64,000 nucleotides of DNA from Lindgomyces ingoldianus (GCF_010093535.1 NW_022985197.1:262777-326776); one strand, 5' to 3'; shown: positions 23,005 through 35,786, counted from the first letter of the stretch. The notes: generated from the sequence alone by a model not told the origin. A program made the numbers and translations.

Positions 23005-26000
23005 ATGGGTATTCATCCTGACCCCACAGATATGGATGAGATCGCCTCTCTCACAGAGTTTCTGGACCGTCACAGATGTCCAACTGTGATTGTTGACCAT
23101 GGCCGTCCCTACGAAAGAGCATCATATAGTGCCATTTTTGCCTATTACAACCCAGCTTATACGGCTTGGATCGCTCGTTGGTGTTTCAACATGAATTTCT
23201 TCAAGACATGGGCCACAGATCCAGAACTTTGGGCGACCCTTGGGGGGAACAAGACAGCCTGCGCTGAATATTGCGGAATAACCTGGGACGCCTCCACTAT
23301 CAATGAGCGATGGATAGTCCTACAGCTATTATTACCATACGGTGACCTGCCAGCGCCTAATGGTGATGGATCTTCCAGGCCTCGAAAACGCAAGCGAACA
23401 GCATCAAGCGAAGAAATTCTATCGCCCTCTTCTCAGGCCGTCAATCCCACCCTAATTGTGCAGCCGTACCCTCCTTCCCCCGATCCTTGTGTAGAATCAT
23501 TAAACAAACCATCAGGACCTCTTGCCGATTGGACTCGATATGATGTCCCGAACGCCCCTGAGTATATTACATTTCTGCGGAATTTCGACTGGTCACAAAC
23601 AACCATTGGACCAATGAGCAACTGGAGTTCTGCCACTCGACGACATGTGTACTACATGATGAACAATCCATTACCTAGGTGTATGTATCTAGGCTATGAC
23701 GATCCAACCATGCTCTACAACGAGGCCACTGCAAGACTGATAGGAACCCTTCATCCGGCCGCACTGGGTGTTTCAGGCGCAGTCGGAGCCGGACCAGCGT
23801 GGCAATACAAGATTCACGCTATAAAGCAGGTTCTACGGACTGGCGAAGTCATTCGAGAGCACGATCACTATTTTCCAATCCCTAGTGAGGACCTTGCATT
23901 AGAGGAGCGCTACTTTTCCTGGTCCATATTGCCCATGCTTGATGACAACGGTCGTATATTCGGGGTGATGAAGGAATACAGTGAGACTACGACTAGGGCT
24001 ATCAGTGAGAGAAGGTCTAAAACGATACACAATGCGGAGCAAATGCCCCAGGCAGAGAACATTGCGATGTTCTGGACCCAGGTTCACGAACTAATCATGT
24101 CGAATCCCCAAGACTTCCCATTCTGCCTCATGTATTCCGCTCCTAAAGACCCGCAACCGGAAAAGCTAGGAAGCTCATCCATTGAGGATACCATACCAGG
24201 ACCATTCAAGCTCGAACGCCTTGTTGGCTTGGAGGAAAGCAATCCTTTGGTTATCAACGAGCTCGATATCACGGACCTTGCCTATCCTCTTGCGAAACAA
24301 TTTCGAACAGCATGGATCAACAGGAAACCGGTGCTTCTCCAAACAAAAAATCACACTTTGCCTGAATGCCTGGCGGTCAGCATACCTGGACGGGGCCATG
24401 GTACAGTCTGTCACTCTGCTGTTCTCTATCCAATAAGCCGATTGGATGGCCCTGGTACCATTGGATTCTTGCTGTTAGGACTAAATCCCCAAAGACCCTA
24501 CGACGATCCATATCGAGGGTTCATCAGGCGACTTCTTGATCATCTCGTAAGAGGAGCAGCCACAGTTCTGTTCTCGGAAACAAAGGAGGAGCTATTGCAG
24601 CAAATGCGTAAAGCGAAAGACCAAGAACGAGTATTCTCAAGGCTGGCAGAAGTTGCGCCTGTCGGTCTGGCCATGCTGGAACCTTCAGGCATCCCGATAT
24701 GGATGAACCATGAATACAAGAGCCTCACTAACATGCAAGAAGACCGCAGCTCACCCCGTGGATGGCAATCTCCCATTCACCCTATCGATCGCCCCAAACT
24801 CATGGAAATTCTTGCCAACTTAGTCTCCTCAGGCAAAGCCGATACTATCTGCTTTCATTTCCGCGTGCAAACCGATCTATCCGTACCAGTAGAGCAAGAA
24901 GCTCCTGGAAAGTGGCGATGGCTTCTTGCTACAGCATCTACAGATCTGGACGAGTCTGGCAGTGTTATCAGGGTAACGCATGTCCTGGTCGACATCACCC
25001 CGGCTAAGGAAGCAGAGGCACAACAAGGAAAGAGGCTTGAGGACGCTCTTGAAACTAAACGACAAAGTGAAAACTTTATCGACATGGTACTATACACATT
25101 GCTCAGCAAAAACCCACTGTGGATTTCATTAACTCTAGCAGACTTGCCACGAGATGCGCAATCCCCTCTCCGCCATAATTCAGTCTGCCGACGGCGTCAT
25201 TACAGCACTGGATCCAAATACACGAGGTATGGGTCTCTCCATTTCACTTCTTCTCATCTAAATTCTCGAGGTTCACCTCCTAGCTAAACCAAAAGATGTT
25301 CCAAAATAAATAAGGGGCGACTGACGCTGCAAGCTAGGGTGTGATGTCTCCACAGCCCTACAACCCATTTCAGGAGATACACAGGCTGCAGTCCTCGACT
25401 CGGCGCAAACCATCCTGCTCTGCGCACAACACCAGAAAAGAATCGTCGACGATATTCTCACCCTTTCCAAACTCGACTCTAACCTACTCCTAATTGCTCC
25501 CGAGCGTTCTCGACCTGTTGCTCTGGTAGAGAAGGCTCTTCAAATGTACGAGTCCGAGCTAGCGGAGGCTAAGATTACCGCCAGTCTCGTCGTTCAAGAG
25601 TCATATCGGAGTCTTGGGATTGATGTTCTTCTCCTTGACCAGGCACGGTTGTTGCAGGTCGGCATCCAACCTCCCCTGCTCACATCCTCTTTGCTCACTG
25701 GCGCAGGTGCTCATCAATCTCCTCACAAATGCCATTAAGTTCACAAGGAAGGCTCATGCCAAGCGAATCACCATTTTCCTGGCAGCATCCACAACACCAC
25801 CTTCAGGCTCATCTAGCCTCTCGTTCATTCCTCAACGTGCTTCGCGGGTCGACATACTATCATCAAATGAGTGGGGGAAAGGCAAAGAAGTATACCTCCA
25901 ATTCGACGTATGCGACACTGGAAAGGGCCTTACAGCAGAAGAATTAAAACGGCTCTTCCTCAAATTCTCCCAAGCATCTCCAAAGACATACTCCCAATAC

Positions 26001-26955
26001 GGCGGCTCCGGGCTCGGCCTCTTCATCTCTCGAGAATTGACCGAACTGCAAGGCGGCCAGATCGGCGTGCACTCAATCGCAGGCCAAGGCAGCACTTTTG
26101 CCTTCTACATCAAAGCCCGACAGTACCGACCTGAATCTCCGTACGAGGAGACTTTCTGCGACGAATCCGCTCCCGGCGTTCGACCCGTTAAGAAATCTCT
26201 GTCAGCATCTCTTGCATACGACGACGCCGCGCGACCCGAAGAGCAGTGCGGGAAACTGCACACCGTTCTTTTACCAACAGACCTCCACATCCTACTCGTC
26301 GAAGACAACCTCATCAATCAGAAAGTCACAGCGCGGCAGCTACGCAATATCGGCTGCACAGTGCACGTCGCGAATCATGGGCTTGAGTGTCTCGATTTTC
26401 TGGAAAAATGCTGCTATTATCGGGGAACCCCTAAACTCATGGTGAATGACGAGGAGCTGGCGGAGTCTGCTTCGAGCACCCATGCACTCCCGCTATCAGT
26501 CATTCTCCTCGACCAGGAAATGCCGCTTATGGATGGGCTTACCTGCATTCGTCGGATCCGCGAGATGCAGGGGAATGGGGAGTTGATGGGCCATGTACCA
26601 GTGATAGCGTGTACGGCAAATGCTAGGAGGGAGCAGGTTACGAAAGCTTTGGATGCGGGAATGGTAAGTAAAAAATCCCCGGGTCTCCCTTAACCCTTTC
26701 CTACAAGAAATCTAGTCCGCTAACTTATATCTGCAGGACGATGTCATTACAAAGCCCTTCCGAATCCCCGATCTCCTCCCAAAGATCTATGACCTAATCC
26801 AGCGCATTAAAGTGAGTCCCCGCAGCTCTAATTCGTCGGAGAGTACGCAAAATTAGATGAAACGTACCTGATCTCAGGATGGGCAACATTGGTCGAGGAT
26901 GTGGATGGCATTTTGTATGTGTAATCATGGGTCCCATTTGCTCAAGCATGAGTAA
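23005..26955 (+). CDS. Hybrid histidine kinase with PAS-type domains and receiver
   Basis: Two-component sensor that autophosphorylates on histidine and passes phosphate to its own receiver and then to a phosphotransfer protein. Exons 23005-25086, 25142-25226, 25356-25657, 25707-26663, 26737-26811 and 26878-26955 give 1192 residues. The N-terminal ~250 residues are unassigned. PAS-like segments lie around residues 200-330 (CMYLGYDDPTMLYNEA) and 545-690 (EVAPVGLAMLEPSGIPIWMN). The dimerisation H-box FIDMTCHEMRNPLSAI is restored only by splicing 25087-25141. The N-box NLLTNAIKFT, DTGKGLTAEE and GSGLGLFISREL boxes are intact. The receiver has ILLVEDNLINQKV, phosphoacceptor aspartate in VILLDQEMPLMDGL, TAN and ITKPF. 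No transmembrane segment is seen, so it is probably cytosolic. The last exon is uncertain: without splicing at 26812 the protein would stop at 26855. Confidence 0.9.
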
Positions 26956-28301
26956 ATAATCCCGGATATTTGCTCGCCCATATTCTACATATATTGAGCA
27001 GGACTAGAGAAAGACACCTATACCCTGTTCAGTGTTCTTTAAATACCTTGAATTTGCTGCCGTTGCCCACAATAAGTCTACAAAGTGTGTTAGGTACCCC
27101 GATATAATGGGACCTCTATGTGCTGTACTAATGTCGTTTAGAAGAAATCTTTCCATCTACTTACCAACCCATCTGTAATCATGTCTTATATAGTCTTAAC
27201 CAACACAGTGGCCCCAATCCCAAAGCATGCACACCGTGACACCCACCAATCATCCATGTTCGCAATCCATACTACCCAGCAGAAGGAAACCACACATCCT
27301 GCCTCGTCTTATTCGGACCCCTGCCCGTGAGATTCGGCCAATCAAGATTGTTCCCCACTCCCCCCCTTTCACAAATCATCTGCATATACTCACCACTCAC
27401 TATCAAAAGGCTCTTCTCCTCCTAAAACGGATTCTTATCCTTATTGTTCAGATTACATGACATCAAATCTACATCCTCAATACTATATTCAACCTGAAAG
27501 ATATTGCGTATTACTGCTCTACGACATTTTAATAGTTTATGAACGCTAGTTTGGGGACGCATGGAGTAGGCTCTAGTAATGTTTGTCCTAGGAGGTGGTT
27601 TGTTAGGGAGTGGTGTAGGTGGGGAAACAGTACGAGTATGTTATGTAGAGAGGGAAGGGCAGTTTGTTTTTACGTCACCGGTAATGCTGAAAGTTCACGT
27701 GGGGCGTTTTCGCCGCCCTCTATCTAAACTGACCTCTGAGGTTATTTTATTATCTTAGAAATGAATGTGGGTTACGCAATCAACTATCACATGGAAAGAC
27801 TTAAGGCTGACGGTAGCCGATAATCAAGTCTAAGGTATCCCTATGAGCCGATTTCCGACGTGATTCAGGTGATTTAGTCCTTGAGCTGCTTTTCTGTGAT
27901 ATGGAAACAAGGCTGGCGGTAAGATATTCGTGTGGGAAAATAGAACGATACATGGAGTTGAATGTGGGCTCTGAAGCCAGTACCGGATAAGAAACGGATG
28001 TTGGTGCTCAAGCTTCCACATATCGTCCATTTTTTGTGTGAACGAAGTTTGGCAGACAATTGCTAACACCAGGATCAAGGTGGATAAACGCCCCTCCACG
28101 ATGGATCTGGGGGGCTGCTTCATGAGCGGAAAGGATGGGAGGTTGCAGAGTTCTTTTGGAGGGTTTCTCTCTCACAACCGTCACGTGAATTCCGTAGCAA
28201 TTGGCATATTGGATCTGAGGTGCATTGACGGATAGACGACGTTCCTAATGCACATGAATCATAGCAGAATTGCGCTCTTTGTCCGATGGGCCCCCATTCA
28301 T
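26956..28301. other. Intergenic region without recognised gene
   Basis: About 1.35 kb between the histidine kinase and the CorA-like gene, which converge. Short open frames (27227-27460, 27539-27727, 27830-28123) show no family features. No RNA gene or repeat seen. Confidence 0.55.
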
Positions 28302-30126
28302 CTAACGACGCCTTCTTTCGTGGGTAAATTGCATTCCCCGTGGCCTAGAAAGGCGCAAGAAGCTAGAAATCGTGTCCCACCTCAACACAATTATCACCAT
28401 GAATATAACGGAGGGTATTGACACGGCCCAAAAGATCCAAAATTGGCCATCACCGGGTTTGAATCCATCGGACATGCCAAAAAGAGCCGCGATTAGAGTA
28501 GGAGGGAAGACAACAGCAGCGAGGACTGCAAGACGTAAATTGAAGGCTCCATCGTCAAGACTCTTTGCTGCGCCGCGGAGATTGACAATTTCATCGGCGG
28601 TGGAAGCTAATGCATCTGCCCGGTCCTTGTAAAGTTTAACTCTGCCGGCGATCGCTGAGAAATCCATCATCGCATCTTGAAGAGCAAGTGGAAGGTTTTG
28701 AGCATCTGCGAAGGGGGAGTAGAGCGTTCCGTCAGGTTTACATCCCAGTCTTTCAAGGTTCAACTCGACATCGTCTTCAAAGTAAGCCAGGCGGCGGCGA
28801 AAGACGTTAAGGGAGTAGATTGCAACATATAGGCGAGATATCTCCTTCTTCCATTTGTGGTAGTCGTCCGTGAAGATTCCTGATACGGCATCACCTCCCT
28901 CTTCTAGCTGTTGATATCTCCCCTCGTCTGCGAGGAATTCTGCTTGATTCAGCGTAACCAGAAATAATTCCAACGTGTTAGTCCAATGATATGCCACGAT
29001 TTTGAGGACATATTGCATAGTATTGAATGGTTGTTCGATAGCCAGCCTCACTGCGTCATCATTGTCTTTCTGCGTCCAGTACAAAATGGCCTCGTCGAAG
29101 AGCGAATTTTTCCTCCGGTAAATGGATTTTGCACCACTGTGCTCTAGGTTCGCTTTCCCGTAATCCGATGTGAATCTAAGCGCTGCTGATTCCGGTATTG
29201 GATCTGGATGGCCGCCATTATAGGGCCTGCTGATATGGGGCTGGGTCCTAAACATGGCATATCTTGAATCCTTCGTTGGGACTCTTTTCAAAAGTGTGTA
29301 TGTTCCATGTGGCAACACTAGTTCTTCAGGGGCTTTGCACGAAGAAATAGGCGGGTCAACAAGTAGGAGAGCTTCACCAATGTTACTGACTGATAGTTCT
29401 GGAGAAAGAGAAGATGTGGCTATTACCGTTCCAACCTTTGTCCGGATCAGAGGCATTGTCTACCCAGAAAGATGCGCAGTGTCTGACTAGAGCTGCTTCA
29501 AAGGGCATTGTGATCCGGCCTCCGGGAATTGGAAACCAAGAATCGATGGTCCGCCGATTGCTTGCAAATGTGCAGTGTCCATTCTCGAGTGGATTGTCGA
29601 AAGTTCGAGGTTCGTGGTAGCGAAGCGTGAAGGACTTAGCTGGCTTGGAGAGCGAAGGGAGAGTCCTTTGTGCGATAGCCTTGGAGTTGAGAAACTTCCA
29701 AGTGTTGATTTGAGACGCAAATATCAACGGGTCCACATGAAGGTGTCGTCCGATCAGTTCCACGTACTCCGGGGAAATATCCTCTAGAATGTAAAGTCGA
29801 TGCGAACAATCACTCGGGGTCGGGGGTCCATTGAGCGGGTTATGGAGCTGCAAGTAATCGAATAAATCCAAGTCGTCCTTGAATTTGACTACATGCCCCC
29901 AAGCGCGATTCGAGTTGGATCGAAACTCAAGAACACAGCAACGTCCGGGAGGACAATAACTGCCATCTTCTCGCTGGAAGTGCTGATCAACAAGCCTTCT
30001 GCCCTCATCGCTTACGTTCATAAGTCTGCTTGTAAAAGTCCCCAAACATGGAAAGCTAGTCTTAAGTGTTTCCACCCGATGTAGGTAGGGGAAACGGTCT
30101 TTGTCGATTCCAGAGGTATATACCAT
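28302..30126 (-). CDS. CorA-like membrane protein
   Basis: Two-exon gene. Exon 1 runs from 30126 to about 29427 and exon 2 from about 29389 to 28302, giving roughly 595 residues; the intron borders are uncertain because every GT-AG pair that keeps frame gives an intron of only 28-46 nt. A long soluble N-terminal domain (LFDYLQLHNPLN, RLYILEDISPEYVELIGRHL) leads to a helical region (DEAILYWTQKDNDDA, YKDRADALASTADEIVNLR). Two C-terminal membrane segments follow: AFNLRLAVLAAVVFPPTLIA and FWIFWAVSIPSVIFMVIIVL. This is the CorA architecture, in which the GMN motif at the end of TM1 selects magnesium. Here the position reads LFGMSDGF, so the asparagine is lost. Many fungal relatives are similarly divergent; transport is not assured. 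Confidence 0.82.
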
Positions 30127-30841
30127 TTTGAAGATTGATTGGGATTACCGATAGCTAGAAAATAAACTTGTGGAAAGAAGTTAGCTTCGCACTATATAAA
30201 GGTCCAGCGAGCTCATGGTATGGCCCAGCCTCATGACGTTGGCCAATATGCGAGCCGACCAATGTAGTTAAGATCGGTGCAAGCTGAAGGCGCTAGTTCT
30301 GCAGGTAGAACTAACACAACGCATCAGGCCACCCATATTACAGTATAGTACCTTGTACAGTGTGTAAAGGCAGGCAGAGGTATGCAACAGCATAGGGGGG
30401 GTTATAAACCCAATCGGACATGGAGAGAGTGTCCAATGATTCTAATATTTAACGACGAGCAGGTATGAGAAGAAGGGAAAGTGTGATGCAGGGATAAAAC
30501 GCTCGTCAAGAACAAGGACGGATCCGAGTACCTTGGCATATCTACGAGTCGGAAAACCATGAAAACGAGGTAGGTTTCAGAAGAGAGAAACTTTGAGGTC
30601 TGAGAACATCAAGCGCTAACTAGATCAGGTGATTAGTTGGTGAACTTAGACTTGATCCATTCCAACACGCGAGAGGAGACAGGAATAGACAGACAATGAT
30701 GAGCAGAATGGCCTTGATGAAGATATCGTTGTACAGACTCCTCGTCTTAGTGACACGATCTCCCACACATCTATAAGTGGGAGTTGCTTCATATCTCCTT
30801 GCCCGTCAATGCACTACACATATCAGATCTTCTCAACCAGT
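30127..30841. other. Intergenic region
   Basis: A 715-bp spacer upstream of the CorA-like gene (minus strand) and downstream of the unrecognised gene. A TATA-like cactatataaagg lies at 30190-30202, about 65-75 bp upstream of the CorA-like start; read on the minus strand it gives tatatag. No gene seen. Confidence 0.5.
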
Positions 30842-31938
30842 TCAATACTTCGCTTGTATAGCGTACATCATCTCCACGGTCCACCTGCAACCAACCACCT
30901 TCTTCACCTCTGGCACCACTTTCTCCCACCAGACGGCCCGATTCGGGAATGGTGCCCCAATGATGACAGACGCAATGCACTCTTTGCGATTTACACACAT
31001 CCCACGATGGTAGAAGTCCAGAGAATTCCACTCCTCTCCACTCTCGTTGAGGATCTCAGCAACTCTCCTCTTGCGCTTCATGTCCTTTAAAAGGCCTTTC
31101 TCGGTGGGAAGGATGGGATGCGTCCATATTCCGTGGAAGATACGGTGATCAATGAGTTCGACTTTGACGGCCGGGGATTTCTTGTTTTCGACAAGGTAGG
31201 TGCGGATATCGCGAATAGCTTTAACCCATCGGCCATGTTCGAGATAATTAGAAAGAATGCATATTGTAAGGAAGGATTTGCTCTGGTCTGCTCCAGGGTT
31301 GAAGCGATGGGCAGCGAATAAGTCGTGAACGGTGACTTTGTGGTTGGAGAGCATGGTTCGTATCTTGCTGATATGCTCGCTCTTTGGAGAGAAGACTTTC
31401 GGGATATTGTGATTGGACGTGAGTACAGGGAGGACAGGGAGGAGAGGCCACCCGTGGCGATAGAAGAGCCGGTCGTCGATGTCGAGGACGAGATCTTGGG
31501 AAACAGTGGCAACCTCCGCTGGAATGACAGCTGCGGAGACAGTGAGGTCTTGAGTGCCGCGAGTCTTCACAACGATCGCGTCTTCAACCTTCACCATCTC
31601 GACCCCATCCGGTGTACCCAGCCCCGTTGCAGGACTGCTAACACCTACATTCATATTAGGCCATATCGGTTTGGCAAATCCGAAGCTTGCCTGAGCAAAA
31701 GTAAAGAGAGATGGTCAATTGACATACCTGTAGTTGCGCCAGCCTCACCGTCACTACCGTAGCCTGTACGATCGTCTCCTTTGTGATAATTCTTCAGCAC
31801 GACTACCATATCTCTAAAGTGAATCATGATCTTACTGGACGACTTACTGCTACTGCTACCATCTCCGCACGCGTCCTTAGTCTTAATAATAGCTGCCTTT
31901 TTATCGTCAGCCTCCTCCGCTTTAATATGGTCTGCCAT
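30842..31938 (-). CDS. Hypothetical protein, unrecognised
   Basis: I do not recognise this protein. Exon 1 is 31938-31728, intron 31727-31645, exon 2 31644-30842, giving 337 residues. The intron (GTATGT...TGTAG) is inferred because it joins two frames in phase. Residues 1-70 are hydrophilic and low complexity (MADHIKAEEADDKKAA, a serine run GSSSSKSSSK). The middle has acidic segments (VSQDLVLDIDDRLFYRHGWP). The C-terminal half looks folded: HDLFAAHRFNPGADQSKSFL, YLEHGRWVKAIRDIRTYLV, HRIFHGIWTHPILP, NSLDFYHRGMCVNRKE and APFPNRAVWWEKVVPEVKK. No signal peptide or membrane span is seen. An in-frame ATG at 31989 would add 17 residues; 31938 is preferred for its context. Confidence 0.6.
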
Positions 31939-32572
31939 CCTGTCTAGAATCAGAGAGCAGCGCGTAGTTGGTAGGCAGGAGAGTGGCAAGACGGCCCGGG
32001 TTCGGTGTTGTGCTTAACGTAAGGTGGACTTTTTAAGTGGGCGAAGAGGTTTTTATACCTCCCGCGTGGCTTGCGCTGGAAGCGGTGAAAGTTGACAAAC
32101 AGTAATGGCATGAAAATTCAGGAAATTCTTTCTTCCGTTCTTCCTACCACATATTGATCATACCCAGCACACGGTTCATGGTGATACAGAGCCCGTAGGC
32201 GGCCGTGCCCACGCATTCAAGCTCTCACCGACTCCGCCCCGCCATGAGCGACCCGCAAAGAGGCGAGATCTCTCTGAACTATGAAGGGAATGGGGATGCC
32301 ATGGGAAGGGTTGGAAGATCAGAACAATAGCCAAGAGGAAGGTATTGTGAGGGTGCACAAGCGGAACGAGCACTGTAGACGCGTATTAAGCACCTCTCCT
32401 ATAAAAAAGACGAGTTAAAAGTTACGAGTAGATTATAGGTTTATGTCTTCCGACTGTCCAAAACGCCATTCCTATCGTCGAAAATGTTCGGTTGGATGCA
32501 ATCGTATACAAAAACCTCTCAACAAAGAGACTCAAAGCCTTGCCAGAAAGAGGCACGGGTATCATCCTTCGC
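31939..32572. other. Intergenic region
   Basis: A 634-bp spacer between the unrecognised gene's 5' end and the metalloreductase 3' end. Besides the TATA element below, nothing recognised. Confidence 0.5.
32051..32058 (-). promoter_or_regulatory. Probable TATA box of the gene at 30842-31938
   Basis: On the minus strand the sequence reads GTATAAAA, about 113-120 bp upstream of the chosen ATG at 31938. Confidence 0.45.
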
Positions 32573-34767
32573 TCAATACCCGAAGCTCTCCGTATGTAGA
32601 TAGATTCCCTGCGCTCCTGTTCCTTTGTGCACCGCTCGCTCATCACTCAAAGAACACACATCTTGCTTTACATCTGCCACGAGTCCGTGCGGTCCGCAAA
32701 CCACGACCGCTGACTCACCAAGAGCTTGCTCTAAGCTCCTCCTAATAATAGTCTTCGGATTTGGCCGGCCTGAGACAATGGATATCGAGGGGTGTAAAAG
32801 CGATTCTTGTTTCGGACCAGACAAGTGTGAGGATGATGTCAGAGAGAGTGGGCGCGTAGACGGGTTCGAAGGACCATTCGGAGAACAGCAGCAAGGGGAG
32901 ATTTTTTCTCCTGAAGCTGCTTCGTCGACAGACGTTCTACAGCAGCAAGCTCCATCCGATCCGCACGCGTTTGCTGGCGGCGATAGGGATGTAGTGGTGA
33001 CTTCTTTGACCTCCTCTTTGGAATCCTGAGCTTTCTCTTTCTCGTTCAGGGATGGTGTTCGACCCCGGAGTTCGACGGGACCGCGTTGTGGCTCCCGTTG
33101 CTTCTTTGGCAACGGATCTGAGTTCGGTGCAGTAATGGAAGATAAAAGTGCTTTGTGTCCTTCCGTAAAGGAGTCGTCGCAGGTTATGTAGACTGTCATT
33201 TCAAGCTTGATGTCGCGACTTGCTTGTTGAACAGTTTGAAAGTCTGACCATACTGCCGATAGCTGTTCTGAGAACCATCCCAGTTGGCTTCGGCTTTTTA
33301 CAACCCAAATGAAGCGAACGTGACGTGTGGCTGCACCCTTTGGTGTCTTGAAAAAAGAGGATGATTGTTGTTGCGTAGGATCAGCGTTGTCCTTCCAGCC
33401 CTGTAAGACATCTCGAAGTAATGGAACAGTGAACGTAGCTCCCGTACTACCTGCTAATAACACAATGCTGTCAAATTGACGCAGGGGTCTTATAAATCCA
33501 TATGGCCCTTCAATAGCAACTGTTTTAGCACGGGATCTTTCCGATGAGGCGGAGAGTCCATGTGTCTTCTCGGCATGTCTGAAGAAGCGTTTCGTGCCCC
33601 CGGTTTCAGCTTTGACCAAGAACTCCATTTTCCCGTCTTCTGGTATTGAAGCTATGGTAAACGGATGGCTTTGGAGCGGAACAATCGAGTGGCATGACAG
33701 GAAGACATGTTGTCCCGGGGTCCAACTGATCGGAGGATTGTGAATAGTGATTCGCGTAGTCTTGTGTGGGAGGGGTGTGAACTCGGCTTTGCAAGCCCAA
33801 AAACTGGACATTTGGCCGGCTTTGCGTTGCTTAGGATGGAATAAGGAGATGTTCGCATAAAGAACTCTCAATGCTCGAACCACGCGATCGAAGAAGAATA
33901 GCCCAACAGGCAGCCATATATAGATATGAACCTCGGCCGGCGTATGTATATAGATGAAACCGATTAGAACGGCAAATGAAGCGAGATGCTGCAAAACGAA
34001 GACTTCGTAGCACCAGCCCCGGATCGGTGTCATGGAGCTGAAGACAATCCATACCAGCATTGCCCATGCAACGACACCTTTCCAGACCAATGTGTTTTCC
34101 TTCAGTTGGGTTCCAATGTAGTTGTACGGGGCCCAATCGGCAAAAAAGTATCCCATATGAATGGTCACAGTCACGAGTAAACATCTCGCACACCACCTGT
34201 GAAGCCAGTTAAGACGTTCGTGGCTGATGCCGGATAGATATCCAACAACGTTGTTCTTCCCCGCAAGCAGGAATATCAAAGGCAGCTGGCCGATAGAGAC
34301 GAATCCAGTTCGGTATCCAATATCTTCTCTGGACCACCTGTCGTTAAGGTTGAACCCATAGAAGCACAATGCAATCAATACAACAAGGTTCGCTACCACC
34401 AAGCTAGTCCGGCCGACTGTAGGTAGCCGGAATATCCGATTCTTGATTGGCATCCGAATAGAAAAATTTGATGCTTCTCGCATTATAGCAAATATCGTCG
34501 CAACCCCTAAAAGGAACGGTGACCTTGGTTTTGCAGGTTTTGGTACTCCAGCTTTTGCAGCAGACAGCCTGGCACATGTCAGCTGATGCCTGGAGACGCT
34601 TCAGGAAAGACAAACCTGTGCCGGTAGAGCATATGGTTAAACATGTTAACAAAGGTTGCGACTCCAATAGCAGTGCCCACCACTGCCCAGTACATCTTGG
34701 GGAAGTCAATGAGAGGGGGCAGCCCTTCCATGGACATAGAGCCCATAGCCATACCGCCCATGTCCAT
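32573..34767 (-). CDS. Ferric/cupric reductase-type transmembrane metalloreductase
   Basis: Plasma-membrane flavocytochrome of the FRE family that uses NADPH to reduce extracellular Fe(III) or Cu(II). Exon 1 is 34767-34616, intron 34615-34569, exon 2 34568-32573, giving 715 residues. The N-terminus is methionine-rich (MDMGGMAMGSMSMEG) before TM1. The heme core has two pairs of histidines spaced as in the family, in LHRWCARCLLVTVTIHMG and LQHLASFAVLIGFIYIHT. The FAD site is HPFTIASIPEDG, and the NADPH site includes EGPYGF, LLAGSTGATFTVPLL and VVVCGPHGLVADV. A long linker in the nucleotide domain (about residues 540-600) holds two cysteine clusters, CGSDGACCCRTS and SPCCCSPNG, not expected in the basic fold. 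It is divergent from the Ctr gene across 1019 bp. ATG 34767 has a good context (ATCACCATGG). Confidence 0.93.
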
Positions 34768-35786
34768 GGTGATGCGAAGCTGAAGCGTTTGACGTTGATT
34801 ACGTTGAAGATGGATGCGATGCGACAGGATTCTGCTAGGAATGATGGCTATTGTCGCCAAAATCCTACGATGGGGCGGTGTGTTGGGGTGATTTCGTCTG
34901 TGGATCCGGCCATGTATGAAGTCTATCTCACGGTGACGATTAATGCTCTCTTTTAGCTGAACAATTTCCTCGGATATAAAGATCTGATGCCAGGATGACA
35001 GCTAGCGTCTCAACTCCGCGTAGAGGGAAGTGAGGACGTATGAAGAGAGATGAGGGAGAGAAAACGTTCTCACTTGCGCACGTTACATGTGCAGACGGGG
35101 GCAAATGCCTTTCGCCATGGCCCTGGATCCCTCATGCAGGCCTAATGACGCCGCGCAGAGGAGCTCTCGAACGGGCACAGATCTTTATCGAGATTGAGGG
35201 CAGGTGAGCTAGTTCTCGGTGTGGCGTTCGGTACGGCAGGCGCACGCACCAATCGAAACTTGCTCAATTTACCGCAGACCTAGGTACTCCTCCACGCTTT
35301 CTTTGCTGATCGCGCTCTCCTTGGCGCGCCAACGAGCCTAGATAATTGCAAAAGACATTCACCCGCATGGTGTCCGGTTGTACGAGGCCCGTCCATCGCG
35401 GCGATGATGGATTTGCTGCAAGGGTGACCTCCTGGTAAGCCGACACCTTAATGTCCTTACATTCTGTTACATCGCACGCTTCATCCTCAGTGCTTGTTTC
35501 TTCTTGTCTCTCCTGGACTGTCGCAAGAACGACCGCATTCTCGCTCTTGGTATTGTCTTGGTATCGCGCATTCGAGACGCCCTACCAATGCGTCAATGCT
35601 AAGCTGCTTTCGAAGTCGCACAATAAGCCAACAACAAACCAGCCAAGTGTTCAAGACACCAAGCTGCTTCATCGCTCCAACCTTTAAACCTCCCTGCCTG
35701 CTCGACCGTTGACTGTAGCCTGAATTTCCAGAATTGCCCTTTCCACTTCCTTAAACCTCCACAGACGTAACCTTCGTCCATTCCCA
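34768..35786. promoter_or_regulatory. Bidirectional promoter region, metalloreductase / Ctr
   Basis: This 1019-bp spacer separates two divergent copper/iron-uptake genes. It contains the element gaaacttgctca at 35255-35266, near its middle, and an imperfect palindrome gcacgttacatgtgc at 35077-35091. The 35600-35786 part is C/T-rich and probably leader of the Ctr gene. No gene is seen. Confidence 0.6.
35255..35266 (+). promoter_or_regulatory. Copper-locus 12-mer element, copy 1
   Basis: gaaacttgctca is identical to 36817-36828 upstream of the BIM1-like gene. Its last eight bases (cttgctca) differ by one base from the yeast Mac1 site TTTGCTCA. Regulatory function is an inference. Confidence 0.4.
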
